A stretch of DNA of 64,000 nt from Thalassolituus sp006212115 (GTDB lineage: Bacteria; Pseudomonadota; Gammaproteobacteria; Pseudomonadales; Oceanobacteraceae). The stretch lies in the NCBI RefSeq assembly GCF_040372045.1, contig NZ_BAABWH010000002.1, one strand, 5' to 3'. Made by a program: the position numbers and the translations under genes. Each line of letters opens with the position of its first letter. Positions within the stretch are counted from its first letter, which is position 1. Under the pieces are notes generated by a model. The model was not told where the DNA came from. It did not search any database and saw only the letters and a program-made list of their open reading frames with translations. This document shows, piece after piece, positions 53,410 through 62,077 of this stretch.

Positions 53410-54491
53410 TCGGTGCATTCCTCTAATTTGCCATGTTCCACGTGGAACACTTTACTGGCGACTGGCTGCCAGACATCGGTTAGTTTTTCTTTGTCGATGC
53501 TGGTTATAAAGACCTGACATTTTAAATCTTCCAGCAGTTTGCATAAAGCAAAACGGTGCTTTTCGTCCAGTTCTGACGCCAAATCATCCACTAGGTAGAT
53601 AGTCTGACGCCCACTTTCCTGCTGGAAGAGAGAACCCTGCGCAATCTTCAACGCAGAGACGACAGTTTTCTGTTGGCCCCGAGACAAAATCTCGGCTGCC
53701 GGTTGTTTATCACATTTAATTCGAAGCTCGGCTCTGTGCGGGCCAGACTGTGTATAACCCAACACCATGTCGCGCTCCTGCTGACGGCTAAGAACATCCG
53801 CCAACTTGGAATCTTTTTCCCATCCGGGATAGTACGCGAGCGTTACAGATATCGTAGGATCAAGCGCGTGCAAGATACGCTCAAATTCTGGCTTGAAACG
53901 TTTGAGATAAGCTTGTCGCTCGTTATCGATGTGCTCAGCTGCCTCAATAAAGCCTGCATTCCAGACATCGAGCCACTCTTCCTCTTTCTGCTTGAGCACG
54001 GCATTACGCTGCTTGAGATGCTTACGAAACGTTTTCCACTGTTCCATGAAACTTTGTTCCACGTGGAACACACCCCAATCGATGAAGGCTCGACGCTCTT
54101 CAGGGGAGCCCGATAAAAGCTTGAACGTATTTGGCTCGATAATCTGAACCGGCAACCAGTGAGCAGCTTCTGCCTGACTGGTCAACACCGACCCATTTAG
54201 CTTGAGCAGATGATCACCACCCTTCAGCCTCAGCGACTCCATCTCACAACTACCCATATTTGGGTCTTCGATACTAAACCGCATTTCGAGGCGATCCTGA
54301 TCGTGAGAGAGTACGTGCTTAAGCTGAGAAGTACGGAATGACTTTCCGGATGCCATGACAGCAATGCCTTCGAGGACACTGGTCTTTCCGGAGCCATTGT
54401 CTCCGTAAATGAAATTAACGTGAGGATGGGGATCAATAACCAGCGGCTGCAAATTGCGCACACCGCTGATTCGAAGATGCCTGACTGGCAT
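53406..54491 (-). CDS. recF: DNA replication and repair protein RecF
   Basis: A 361-aa SMC-like ATPase that helps load RecA at gaps. It has Walker A FIYGDNGSGKTSVLEGI, the RecF signature region EERRAFIDWGVFHVEQSF, and the ABC-type end (VVSALKIAQGSLFQQE, YLVDDLASELDEKHR). The stop overlaps the gyrB start by four bases, so the two are translationally coupled. It lies 19 bases after dnaN. Confidence 0.96.
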   Translation of the reverse strand: MPVRHLRISGVRNLQPLVIDPHPHVNFIYGDNGSGKTSVLEGIAVMASGKSFRTSQLKHVLSHDQDRLEMRFSIEDPNMGSCEMESLRLKGGDHLLKLNGSVLTSQAEAAHWLPVQIIEPNTFKLLSGSPEERRAFIDWGVFHVEQSFMEQWKTFRKHLKQRNAVLKQKEEEWLDVWNAGFIEAAEHIDNERQAYLKRFKPEFERILHALDPTISVTLAYYPGWEKDSKLADVLSRQQERDMVLGYTQSGPHRAELRIKCDKQPAAEILSRGQQKTVVSALKIAQGSLFQQESGRQTIYLVDDLASELDEKHRFALCKLLEDLKCQVFITSIDKEKLTDVWQPVASKVFHVEHGKLEECTE

Positions 54492-54510
54492 AAATCAGAA
54501 GCGCCTGAGA

Positions 54511-55611
54511 CTACAGGCGCATTGGCATAACAACGTACATAGCGTCGGAGTCTTCTGGCTCCTCAATCAATGCGCTGCTGTTAGCATCGGATAAGGTGAA
54601 CTTAACCTTCTCGGTAGAAATGACACCCAACACGTCCTGCAAATAAGACACGTTAAAGCCGATTTCAAAGCTATCGCCCTGATATTCAACCGCCGTGGTT
54701 TCTTCAGCCTCTTCCTGCTCAGGGTTATTTGCAAACACCTGCAAAGTATCTGTACCCAGAACCAAACGGACACCACGATACTTCTCGTTAGACAGAATCG
54801 CAGTACGGTTAAACACCTGACGCAGATCAGTACGGTCTGCCAACAGCACGTTGTTACCGCCTTTAGGAATCACGCGGCTGTAATCCGGGAACTTACCGTC
54901 GACCAGTTTGGACGTGAAGGTAAACTCATCAGTGTGCGCGCGAAGGTGGTTCGCACTCAGTGACAGGCTGACGCTGGCTTCAGGATCAGTCAGCAGCTTA
55001 GCCATTTCCAGAACACCTTTACGTGGCAGGATGATCTGACGTGTTTCACCCAAGCCCGCCACTTCAGTAACACACGTAGCCAGACGATGGCCGTCAGTCG
55101 CAACCGCGCGCAAGCTGTCGCTGGTCACTTCCATCAGCATACCGTTGAGGTAGTAACGGACGTCCTGCTGAGCCATGGCAAAACTGGAGCGATCGATAAT
55201 ATGGCGAAGATTCGACTGTGGCAGCGAGAAAGTCTGCTCGTCTGCAATCGCATCCACGTTCGGGAACTCAGTCGCTGGTAAAGTCGAAAGCGTAAAGCGA
55301 GAACGACCTGAGCGAACATTAACGCGCGCTTCGTCCTGTTCAATTTCGATCTGAGCACCATCCGGCAAAGAGCGACAGATATCCATCAACTTTTTAGCAG
55401 GAACCGTAATCGCGCCCTCCTGGCCTATTTCGTCGAGGGTGACACGGCCAACCAGCTCAACTTCGAGATCGGTACCTGTCAGTGACAGTTGTTGACCTTC
55501 GGTTTCAAGCAGCACATTAGACAGTACTGGCAGAGTCTGACGCTTTTCTACAACACCAGCTACCAATTGCAGTGGGCGCAGAAGGGCTTCCCTGGATATA
55601 ACGAATTTCAT
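54511..55611 (-). CDS. dnaN: DNA polymerase III beta subunit (sliding clamp)
   Basis: A 366-aa clamp protein beginning MKFVISREALLRPLQLVAGV. The three clamp folds can be followed (LTGTDLEVELVGRV, GMLMEVTSDSLRAVATDGHR, FNVSYLQDVLGVIST) and it ends with YVVMPMRL, close to the E. coli end. Length equals E. coli (366). It forms a dimeric ring that holds Pol III on DNA. It follows dnaA by 37 bases, the usual order. Confidence 0.98.
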   Translation of the reverse strand: MKFVISREALLRPLQLVAGVVEKRQTLPVLSNVLLETEGQQLSLTGTDLEVELVGRVTLDEIGQEGAITVPAKKLMDICRSLPDGAQIEIEQDEARVNVRSGRSRFTLSTLPATEFPNVDAIADEQTFSLPQSNLRHIIDRSSFAMAQQDVRYYLNGMLMEVTSDSLRAVATDGHRLATCVTEVAGLGETRQIILPRKGVLEMAKLLTDPEASVSLSLSANHLRAHTDEFTFTSKLVDGKFPDYSRVIPKGGNNVLLADRTDLRQVFNRTAILSNEKYRGVRLVLGTDTLQVFANNPEQEEAEETTAVEYQGDSFEIGFNVSYLQDVLGVISTEKVKFTLSDANSSALIEEPEDSDAMYVVMPMRL

Positions 55612-55648
55612 GGTTCTCCACTCGGTCCGGAGCCTGAGCTAACAGGCG

Positions 55649-57331
55649 TTAGGTTGTCAGTAAGCGCAGCAGGTTTTTGTAATCTTCCCGTACATCAGCA
55701 CTGGATTCCTGCAATTCTTTAATTTTGCGGCATGCGTGCAACACCGTAGTGTGGTCACGACCGCCAAACAGCTCACCAATCTCTGGCAAACTGTGATTCG
55801 TTAATTCTTTGCTCAATGCCATGGCCACCTGACGGGGCCGCGCAATAGAACGAGTACGGCGCTTAGATAATAAATCAGACATCTTGATTTTGTAATACTC
55901 TGCGACCGTACGTTGAATGTTTTCAACACTGACCTGCTTATCTTGCAGCGCCAATAAGTCTTTTAGCGACTCCTTAATAAAAGGAAGCGTAATCTCACTG
56001 CCCGTAAACTGAGCGTTCGCCGCTACCCTTTTCAGCGCGCCTTCCAACTCACGCACATTGGAGCGTATTTTCTGGGCAATAAAGAAAGCCGCATCGTCTG
56101 GTAGGTTCATATTGGTCTGCTCAGCTTTCTTCATCAGAATCGCGACGCGAGTCTCAAGCTCTGGCGGTTCCACCGCCACCGTCAGGCCCCAGCCAAAGCG
56201 CGACTTAAGGCGCTCTTCAAGACCTGCAATCTCCTTAGGATAACGATCGCATGTCAGAATCATCTGCTGCCCGCCTTCCAGGAGAGCATTAAAGGTATGA
56301 AAGAACTCTTCCTGCGAGCGCTCTTTACCGGCAAAGAACTGAATATCATCAATCAATAAGGCATCAAGGCTACGATAGAAGCGTTTGAACTCGTTGATCG
56401 CGCCCAATTGAAGAGCCTTCACCATGTCCTGCACAAAACGCTCTGAATGCACATAGAGTACACGAGCATTCTTGTTCTTGGTTTGTAAGTAATTACCAAC
56501 TGCGTGCATCAAGTGGGTTTTACCCAAGCCAACGCCACCATATATAAAGAGTGGGTTGTACGAACCGCCCGGATTATCAGATACCTGCTTCGCAGCGGCG
56601 TGGGCCAGTTGGTTCGACTTACCCTCAACGAAAGTATCGAATGTAAAGGTAGGGTTCAGGAAGCTCTGATGCTGAATCCCCCCTTCTACTTGTACCTTGC
56701 GCTTAGGCGGAGGCGTCGGAGTAGCGGGGGCTGGTTCCGACATCGGCACCACGGCAGCCAACTCAGACGCGCTCGCGCCAGCATCATCGACCAAAGACGC
56801 CGCAGACCGAGGTGCCGACATACCATTCGGTACACCCTGGCCTGACATATTTGATCGAGTACTTGATGTTGCGCCTGGCGACGAACCAAAGGTAGCGCCC
56901 GACCCGGAGTGAGGTACTGCAGCATAACCAGACGCCTGCGCTGACGTATCTAAAGGCGCATTCATGCCGCCAGACGTCGATTCAGGCTGAGGATCTCTTG
57001 GCGCCGCAAAGCTCATGGTCTCAGTGCTTGCTGGGCGAGGCTCAGGACGAGGTGGTGGAGATGCAGGGCGTTGAAACATTGGGCGGGATTCGCCTGCAAC
57101 AATATCAACGTGAGTCAGCAGACCACCATTAAGATCAGAAACAATCTCCTGGATGCGCTGTAGATACTTATCTCTTACCCAATCTTTTACAAAGCGATTA
57201 GGCGCACTAAGAACAAGCTGCCCGTTCTCATCGGAGGCCGTCAGAGGTCTGATCCATGTGTTGTATTGCTGTGCGGGTAACTCGTGTTGCAAGTATCCCA
57301 GGCAGTCATCCCACAAACCCGTCACATACAC
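55649..57331 (-). CDS. dnaA: Chromosomal replication initiator DnaA
   Basis: A 560-aa AAA+ initiator. Domain I: GLWDDCLGYLQHELPAQQYN then TWIRPL. Domain II (~90-225) is unusually long, rich in Pro/Ser/Ala/Gly (RPASPPPRPEPRPAS). Domain III: FIYGGVGLGKTHLMHAVGNY (Walker A), LLIDDIQFFAG (Walker B) and sensor regions. Domain IV: DNA-binding RPRQVAMALSKELTNHSLPE then GGRDHTTVLHACRKI. E. coli DnaA is 467 aa; the difference is nearly all in domain II. The start is GTG 57331 or GTG 57325; AGGACAGAGG upstream could serve either. Confidence 0.96.
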   Translation of the reverse strand: MYVTGLWDDCLGYLQHELPAQQYNTWIRPLTASDENGQLVLSAPNRFVKDWVRDKYLQRIQEIVSDLNGGLLTHVDIVAGESRPMFQRPASPPPRPEPRPASTETMSFAAPRDPQPESTSGGMNAPLDTSAQASGYAAVPHSGSGATFGSSPGATSSTRSNMSGQGVPNGMSAPRSAASLVDDAGASASELAAVVPMSEPAPATPTPPPKRKVQVEGGIQHQSFLNPTFTFDTFVEGKSNQLAHAAAKQVSDNPGGSYNPLFIYGGVGLGKTHLMHAVGNYLQTKNKNARVLYVHSERFVQDMVKALQLGAINEFKRFYRSLDALLIDDIQFFAGKERSQEEFFHTFNALLEGGQQMILTCDRYPKEIAGLEERLKSRFGWGLTVAVEPPELETRVAILMKKAEQTNMNLPDDAAFFIAQKIRSNVRELEGALKRVAANAQFTGSEITLPFIKESLKDLLALQDKQVSVENIQRTVAEYYKIKMSDLLSKRRTRSIARPRQVAMALSKELTNHSLPEIGELFGGRDHTTVLHACRKIKELQESSADVREDYKNLLRLLTT

Positions 57332-57892
57332 CTCTGTCCTGACGTCGATAAATAGCGAAAAAGGAGAGATATATTACCCGAGGGAGGCCCGGTTATCCAC
57401 AGAAATAGCCAGCGTGACTAGACATTGGCAACAACCGACCTGTGGATAACTACCTTAACAGGTTGTCTCTTAAGGGGTGAATGAAATTGTGAACAACTCC
57501 CGGTCATCAGCCTTCTGTGCATAACCCACCCTTTCATCCACCAGTTTGACCCAGATTCTGGACAAGCTACCCGCCCTTTATCCGCAAGGTTATAATCCCA
57601 TTAACTCATTGTATTTATTAGTAAAAATCGACTTATCAACAGAAATCAGCGCCGTATTAAATAATAACTTCAGATTTCTTCTCTTCTTCATCACACATCA
57701 TCAGTACTTAAAACATAAATCATGATCAGAATGACCGGACACTGAGAAAAATCGGATGATCGAAAAGGTTTTACAGAAAGTTCATAAACAAACGGATCTC
57801 AGCGTTGCGTTAATCGGTTCTTTTGCATACAATTCCCGGCCCTAAAAATTGCCCTGATTATCTGGGCCTGTTCACACTGACTGGGTGATGAT
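57332..57892. other. Probable chromosomal origin, oriC
   Basis: A 561-base gap between dnaA and rpmH, the usual origin site in pseudomonad-like bacteria. DnaA boxes: TTATCCACA at 57393-57401 (+), TTATCCACA at 57441-57449 (-), TTATGCACA at 57516-57524 (-), and weaker TTATCCGCA at 57578-57586 and TTATCAACA at 57633-57641 (+). The stretch 57590-57720 is AT-rich and is the likely unwinding element. GATC sites lie at 57724, 57758 and 57795. No coding frame is supported here. Replication start is inferred from context and boxes. Confidence 0.85.
57805..57833 (+). promoter_or_regulatory. Probable promoter of rpmH-rnpA
   Basis: TTGCGT at 57805-57810, a 17-bp spacer and TACAAT at 57828-57833 form a good sigma-70 promoter 59 bases before the rpmH ATG. 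Confidence 0.55.
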
Positions 57893-58027
57893 ATGAAACG
57901 TACATTTCAACCAAGCGTACTGAAGCGCAAGCGTACTCATGGTTTCCGTGCCCGCATGGCAACCAAAAACGGCCGTCAGGTTCTGGCACGTCGTCGCGCT
58001 AAAGGCCGTCACAGCCTCGCTGCTTAA
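57893..58027 (+). CDS. rpmH: 50S ribosomal protein L34
   Basis: A 44-aa, highly basic ribosomal protein reading MKRTFQPSVLKRKRTHGFRA and ending RAKGRHSLAA, the universal L34 sequence with only minor changes. It starts at ATG 57893, right after the origin, and is followed 30 bases later by rnpA; the pair is conserved and co-transcribed in nearly all bacteria. Confidence 0.98.
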   Translation: MKRTFQPSVLKRKRTHGFRARMATKNGRQVLARRRAKGRHSLAA

Positions 58028-58057
58028 TCGCTGTAACTGACCAACGCAGAGAGAAGT

Positions 58058-58447
58058 ATGCCGGACCATTGCTTCCGTAAAGATTTACGGCTGCTGAAAC
58101 CGGCAGAATTCAAACGTGTTTTCGATAACACAGCTCTGCGTGGTAGCACGCCTCACCTTCTGGTATTGGCTGCTCCGAACGAACTAAACCGACCTCGCGT
58201 CGGTTTTGTTCTGGCCAAAAAACAGCTCAAGCTGGCGGTCGATCGGAATCGAGTGAAACGGTTAATCCGTGAATCTTTCCGTTTGCACCAGCATGATCTG
58301 GCTAGCCATGACTTTGTCATTTTGGCACGTTCGGGGATTGTTCAACTGGACAATGACCAGATTCGTGAGATGATCGACAGCCTCTGGTTCAGACTGAAGA
58401 AACCCCATGGCAAACACCAAGGCAGAAAACGCAAATCACGGCGTTAA
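58058..58447 (+). CDS. rnpA: Ribonuclease P protein component
   Basis: A 129-aa basic protein that binds the RNase P RNA and helps mature tRNA 5' ends. It has the early LLKPAEFKRVFDN motif, RVGFVLAKKQLKLAVDRNRV and the RNR-box KRLIRESFRLHQ. The last 41 bases overlap the start of yidD in another frame, a common arrangement. Length is typical (E. coli 119). Confidence 0.96.
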   Translation: MPDHCFRKDLRLLKPAEFKRVFDNTALRGSTPHLLVLAAPNELNRPRVGFVLAKKQLKLAVDRNRVKRLIRESFRLHQHDLASHDFVILARSGIVQLDNDQIREMIDSLWFRLKKPHGKHQGRKRKSRR

Positions 58448-58709
58448 TCCCGTGGCCAGAATTGCTCTGGGTCTGATTTCTGTTTATCGGTACGCCATTA
58501 GTCCGATGCTCCCCAGCCGCTGTCGGTATTACCCCACTTGTTCTTCCTATGCCGAAGAAGCCATTCGCCGTTACGGATTTATCCGTGGAGGTTGGTTAGC
58601 ACTTCGTCGTATTGGCCGCTGTCACCCATGGGGTGGTCACGGCGTCGATCTGGTTCCAGATCTTGATACACATAAACACTCCACTCATTGTTGCCAACGG
58701 AAAACCTGA
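58407..58709 (+). CDS. yidD: Membrane protein insertion efficiency factor YidD
   Basis: A 100-aa protein with the family core LISVYRYAISPMLPSRCRYY then PTCSSYAEEAIRRYGFIRGG and RIGRCHPWGGHGVDLVP, including the three conserved Cys. It sits between rnpA and yidC and is thought to assist YidC-dependent membrane insertion. It starts inside rnpA at ATG 58407, and its tail is short and polar. Confidence 0.95.
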   Translation: MANTKAENANHGVNPVARIALGLISVYRYAISPMLPSRCRYYPTCSSYAEEAIRRYGFIRGGWLALRRIGRCHPWGGHGVDLVPDLDTHKHSTHCCQRKT

Positions 58710-58711
58710 TC

Positions 58712-60397
58712 ATGGATATCCGCCGTATTGTAATTTACGCAGGTCTCGCAATAAGTTCCTATCTGTTGTTCTACAACTGGAACCAGGAATACGGAAGCGA
58801 AAACCTGAGCACCGAGCAAGTTGCTGAAACAGCAACCGATTCAAATGTTGCTTCTCAAACCAACAACCTTGACCTGCCTGACACCTCAGTTGCAGCGGTA
58901 GAAGATGGCGATGCGCCAGACGTAACCGAGCAACCAGGTATCACCGCCGCTGATGTACCAGAAGTTGCTGCACCATCAGGTAATGTCATTACTGTTCAAA
59001 CAGATGTTATGACCGTTCAGATCAACCCTAAGGGTGGTCAGGTTGTGTCTGTTCAGTTACCGGGTTACTCCAAGTCTATTAACCAGAAAGACGTGCCGTT
59101 TACGCTTCTGGAAAACAGCAGCTCACGTCTATTTATCGCACAAAGTGGTTTAGTTGGCCGTGACGGCATCGACAAAAACAACGGTGCTATGTACACCGCT
59201 GAAAGCACTTCATACGTAATGGATGAAGGTCAGGACAAACTCGAAGTTGTTCTGAGCCATCAGTCTGAGAAAGCGTACGTTGAGAAGGTATTTACCTTCA
59301 CGCGCGGCGAATACCTGACAGACGTGCGCTACAAAGTACGTAATACCTCTGCAGAGCCATGGGTTGGTGCTTTTTATGCGCAGCTCAAGCGTGACGCGTC
59401 GGATGATCCTTCAAAATCCAACAGCATGGGCATGCAGGCGTACCTGGGTGCGGCTCTGACCACCAGTGAAGAGCGTTACCAGAAGGTATCCTTTGAAGAT
59501 CTTGAAGAAAGCAAATTCAAGAGCGTAGAAGAAGGCGGCTGGGCTGCCATCCTGCAGCACTACTTCGTGTCTGCCTGGGTACCTGCTCAAGATCAGCAGC
59601 ACACCTACAACGGACGTTATGTTGGTGGAAACTACATCTTCGGTTTCTACGACAACTCTGTCAGCGTTGCACCGGGTGAAACAGCCACGATGGGTGCGCA
59701 GCTTTACACCGGTCCTAAGATTCAAGATCGCCTCGAAGAAATCGCGCCAAATCTGAGCCTGGTGATCGACTACGGTATGCTGTGGTGGATTGCTCAACCT
59801 CTGTTCTGGGTGCTGGATTTCATTCAGGACTACGTTGTTAACTGGGGTGTTGCGATCATCCTACTGACGGTACTGATCAAACTGGCCTTCTTTAAGTTGT
59901 CAGCGATGTCATACCGCTCGATGGCGAACATGCGCAAAGTTGCGCCTAAGATGCAGCAGCTGAAAGAACGTTACGGTGACAACCGCGAGAAGCTTGGTCA
60001 GGAAATGATGAAGCTGTACAAGACGGAGAAAATTAATCCGTTGAGCGGCTGTCTGCCAATTCTCGTGCAAATGCCAGTGTTTATCGCACTGTACTGGGTA
60101 CTGCTGGAGGCGGTTGAACTGCGTCAGGCGCCTTTCTTCCTTTGGATTGAAGACCTGTCGATTAAAGATCCGTTCTTCGTACTGCCTATCCTGATGGGTA
60201 TTTCGATGTTCGTTCAGTTCCGTCTCAACCCAACCCCGCCTGATCCAATGCAGGCGAAGGTTATGCAGTGGATGCCAGTGATCTTCACCGCATTCTTTAT
60301 GTTCTTCCCTGCGGGTCTGGTACTTTACTGGGTAGTGAACAACGTGCTGTCGATTGCACAACAGTATGTGATTACCAAACAGATTGAAAAGAGTTAA
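58712..60397 (+). CDS. yidC: Membrane protein insertase YidC
   Basis: A 561-aa inner-membrane insertase from ATG 58712 (MDIRRIVIYAGLAISSYLLF), two bases after yidD; an upstream TTG at 58688 is not used. The first helix is followed by an acidic linker and the large periplasmic beta-sandwich domain (~70-340). Five core helices then follow: IDYGMLWWIAQPLFWVLDFI, WGVAIILLTVLIKLAFFKLS, NPLSGCLPILVQMPVFIALY, DPFFVLPILMGISMFVQFRL and VIFTAFFMFFPAGLVLYWVV. This is the Gram-negative long form. It works with SecYEG or alone. Confidence 0.97.
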   Translation: MDIRRIVIYAGLAISSYLLFYNWNQEYGSENLSTEQVAETATDSNVASQTNNLDLPDTSVAAVEDGDAPDVTEQPGITAADVPEVAAPSGNVITVQTDVMTVQINPKGGQVVSVQLPGYSKSINQKDVPFTLLENSSSRLFIAQSGLVGRDGIDKNNGAMYTAESTSYVMDEGQDKLEVVLSHQSEKAYVEKVFTFTRGEYLTDVRYKVRNTSAEPWVGAFYAQLKRDASDDPSKSNSMGMQAYLGAALTTSEERYQKVSFEDLEESKFKSVEEGGWAAILQHYFVSAWVPAQDQQHTYNGRYVGGNYIFGFYDNSVSVAPGETATMGAQLYTGPKIQDRLEEIAPNLSLVIDYGMLWWIAQPLFWVLDFIQDYVVNWGVAIILLTVLIKLAFFKLSAMSYRSMANMRKVAPKMQQLKERYGDNREKLGQEMMKLYKTEKINPLSGCLPILVQMPVFIALYWVLLEAVELRQAPFFLWIEDLSIKDPFFVLPILMGISMFVQFRLNPTPPDPMQAKVMQWMPVIFTAFFMFFPAGLVLYWVVNNVLSIAQQYVITKQIEKS

Positions 60398-60410
60398 CGC
60401 TCTGAGCAAT

Positions 60411-60440
60411 CTAAAAAAGGCGCTGCGGCGCCTTTTTTGT
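60411..60440 (+). terminator. Terminator after yidC
   Basis: AAAAAAGGCGC-TGCG-GCGCCTTTTTT forms an 11-bp stem with a T run, 15 bases past the yidC stop. Confidence 0.9.
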
Positions 60441-60519
60441 TGTCTTAAAATGAGGTCGCTGCTTATCTGGCACGACTCGCGGTCGCAGCAAGTACATCCA
60501 TGTATGCTCACTTATGCAA

Positions 60520-60605
60520 TCCGACCCCCATGGATGGGGGAAGTGCCGAACGTTTGTAGGAACAAACGCGGCCGTGGCATAAATGCCCGCTTCGTTCGTG
60601 CCAGA
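60520..60605. repeat. Palindrome-rich intergenic element, possible dispersed repeat
   Basis: The yidC-mnmE gap holds three consecutive inverted repeats: CCCCCA-TGGA-TGGGGG (60526-60540), GTTTGT-AGGA-ACAAAC (60553-60568) and GGCAT-AA-ATGCC (60577-60588). Such packed hairpins around CCATGGATGG look like the dispersed intergenic repeats of other gammaproteobacteria. Only one copy lies in this window, so repeat status is inference. Confidence 0.4.
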
Positions 60606-60685
60606 TTAATCAGCTTTGAGGAGTGGGCGTCGCCGCGTCCTGACGACCTCTCTCTAAGAATTATCAAAAAACAAAAGGCCAGACC

Positions 60686-62077
60686 ATGACCCAGGTACAC
60701 CAAGACACCATTACAGCCATCGCGACCGCACCGGGGCGCGGCGGTGTTGGCATTATTCGTGTGTCTGGCGAGAAAGCTATGCAAGTCGCAAATGCGATCT
60801 TGGGTTATGAGCCAAAACCTCGGTACGCCCACTATGGGCCGTTTAAAGGTGCAGATGGCACCGTACTCGACGAAGGCATTGCCCTCTTCTTCCCAAATCC
60901 GAATTCATTTACTGGTGAAGATGTCCTCGAGCTACAAGGCCACGGGGGGCCGGTTGTCCTCGACTTGATTCTGAAAGAAGTCGTGGGACTAGGTTGCCGA
61001 ATGGCTCGCCCCGGCGAATTTTCTGAGCGCGCATTTTTAAACGACAAACTCGATCTTGCTCAGGCTGAGGCGATTGCGGACCTGATTGATTCTGCATCAG
61101 AACAAGCGGCTCGCTGCGCTTTGCGCTCTATGCAGGGTGAGTTCTCAAAGCGCGTGCATGAGTTGCTCGACCAGCTAATACACCTGCGTATGTATACCGA
61201 GGCCGCGATTGACTTCCCAGAAGAAGAAATCGACTTTCTGTCTGACGGTAAAGTTGAAGCCATGCTTACCGACGTCGAACAGGCGTTAGAGTCCGTACTG
61301 AAAGAAGCGAACCAAGGCGCTATTTTGCGCGAAGGCATGAACGTCGTCATTGCCGGGCGTCCTAATGCAGGTAAGTCCTCACTTCTCAATGCATTGGCAG
61401 GCCAGGATCGCGCTATCGTGACCGACATTGCCGGGACAACACGCGATGTACTGAAAGAACACATCCATATCGACGGCATGCCACTGCACATCATCGATAC
61501 TGCAGGCTTGCGTGATGCGCCCGATGAAGTAGAGCGCATTGGTATTCAGCGCGCCTGGGACGAAATCACCAAGGCTGATCGCGTATTGTTGATGATTGAC
61601 TCGACCACAGACGAAACCGACCCTGAGAAGCTCCTACACGCCCTCTACGACGAACGTGGACTTGAGCAACAGACCGATGACCTGCTTGCCAGTGGCCGCG
61701 TGACCGTCATCCGCAACAAAGCCGATCTTTCAACTGAAACCGTTGGCCTCGACACCTCTGGTAGCTACCCAACCATTGCGCTTTCTGCGAAACAGAATAT
61801 CGGCGTAGATACCCTGCGCGAACACCTCAAAGACGTGATGGGCTACAACGCCGCTAGCGAAGGTGGATTCCTCGCACGCCGCCGCCACATCGACGCCCTG
61901 AACCGAGCCAAAGACGCCCTCGCCTACGGCCGCCAACAGCTTGAAGGCATGGGCGCAGGCGAACTGCTCGCCGAAGACCTGCGCATGGCCCAGAATGCAC
62001 TGAACGAAATCACAGGGGCCTTTACCGCCGATGATTTGTTGGGTGAGATATTTGGAAGCTTCTGTATTGGGAAGTGA
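60686..62077 (+). CDS. mnmE: tRNA modification GTPase MnmE
   Basis: A 463-aa GTPase that with MnmG adds the carboxymethylaminomethyl group at U34 of tRNAs. The N-terminal tetrahydrofolate-binding domain (TAIATAPGRGGVGIIRVSGE) and helical domain (GEFSERAFLNDKLDLAQAEA) enclose the G domain with GRPNAGKSSLLNALAG, DIAGTTRD, DTAGLRD and RNKADL. It ends in the invariant FCIGK. The last 18 bases form a probable attachment site; the usual partner mnmG does not follow, and AT-rich foreign-looking DNA starts at once. Confidence 0.97.
   Translation: MTQVHQDTITAIATAPGRGGVGIIRVSGEKAMQVANAILGYEPKPRYAHYGPFKGADGTVLDEGIALFFPNPNSFTGEDVLELQGHGGPVVLDLILKEVVGLGCRMARPGEFSERAFLNDKLDLAQAEAIADLIDSASEQAARCALRSMQGEFSKRVHELLDQLIHLRMYTEAAIDFPEEEIDFLSDGKVEAMLTDVEQALESVLKEANQGAILREGMNVVIAGRPNAGKSSLLNALAGQDRAIVTDIAGTTRDVLKEHIHIDGMPLHIIDTAGLRDAPDEVERIGIQRAWDEITKADRVLLMIDSTTDETDPEKLLHALYDERGLEQQTDDLLASGRVTVIRNKADLSTETVGLDTSGSYPTIALSAKQNIGVDTLREHLKDVMGYNAASEGGFLARRRHIDALNRAKDALAYGRQQLEGMGAGELLAEDLRMAQNALNEITGAFTADDLLGEIFGSFCIGK

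Noticed and set aside
60398..60685. Overlapping open frames on both strands between yidC and mnmE
   Set aside because: They run across palindromes and a terminator, lack ribosome binding sites and overlap mnmE; treated as non-coding.
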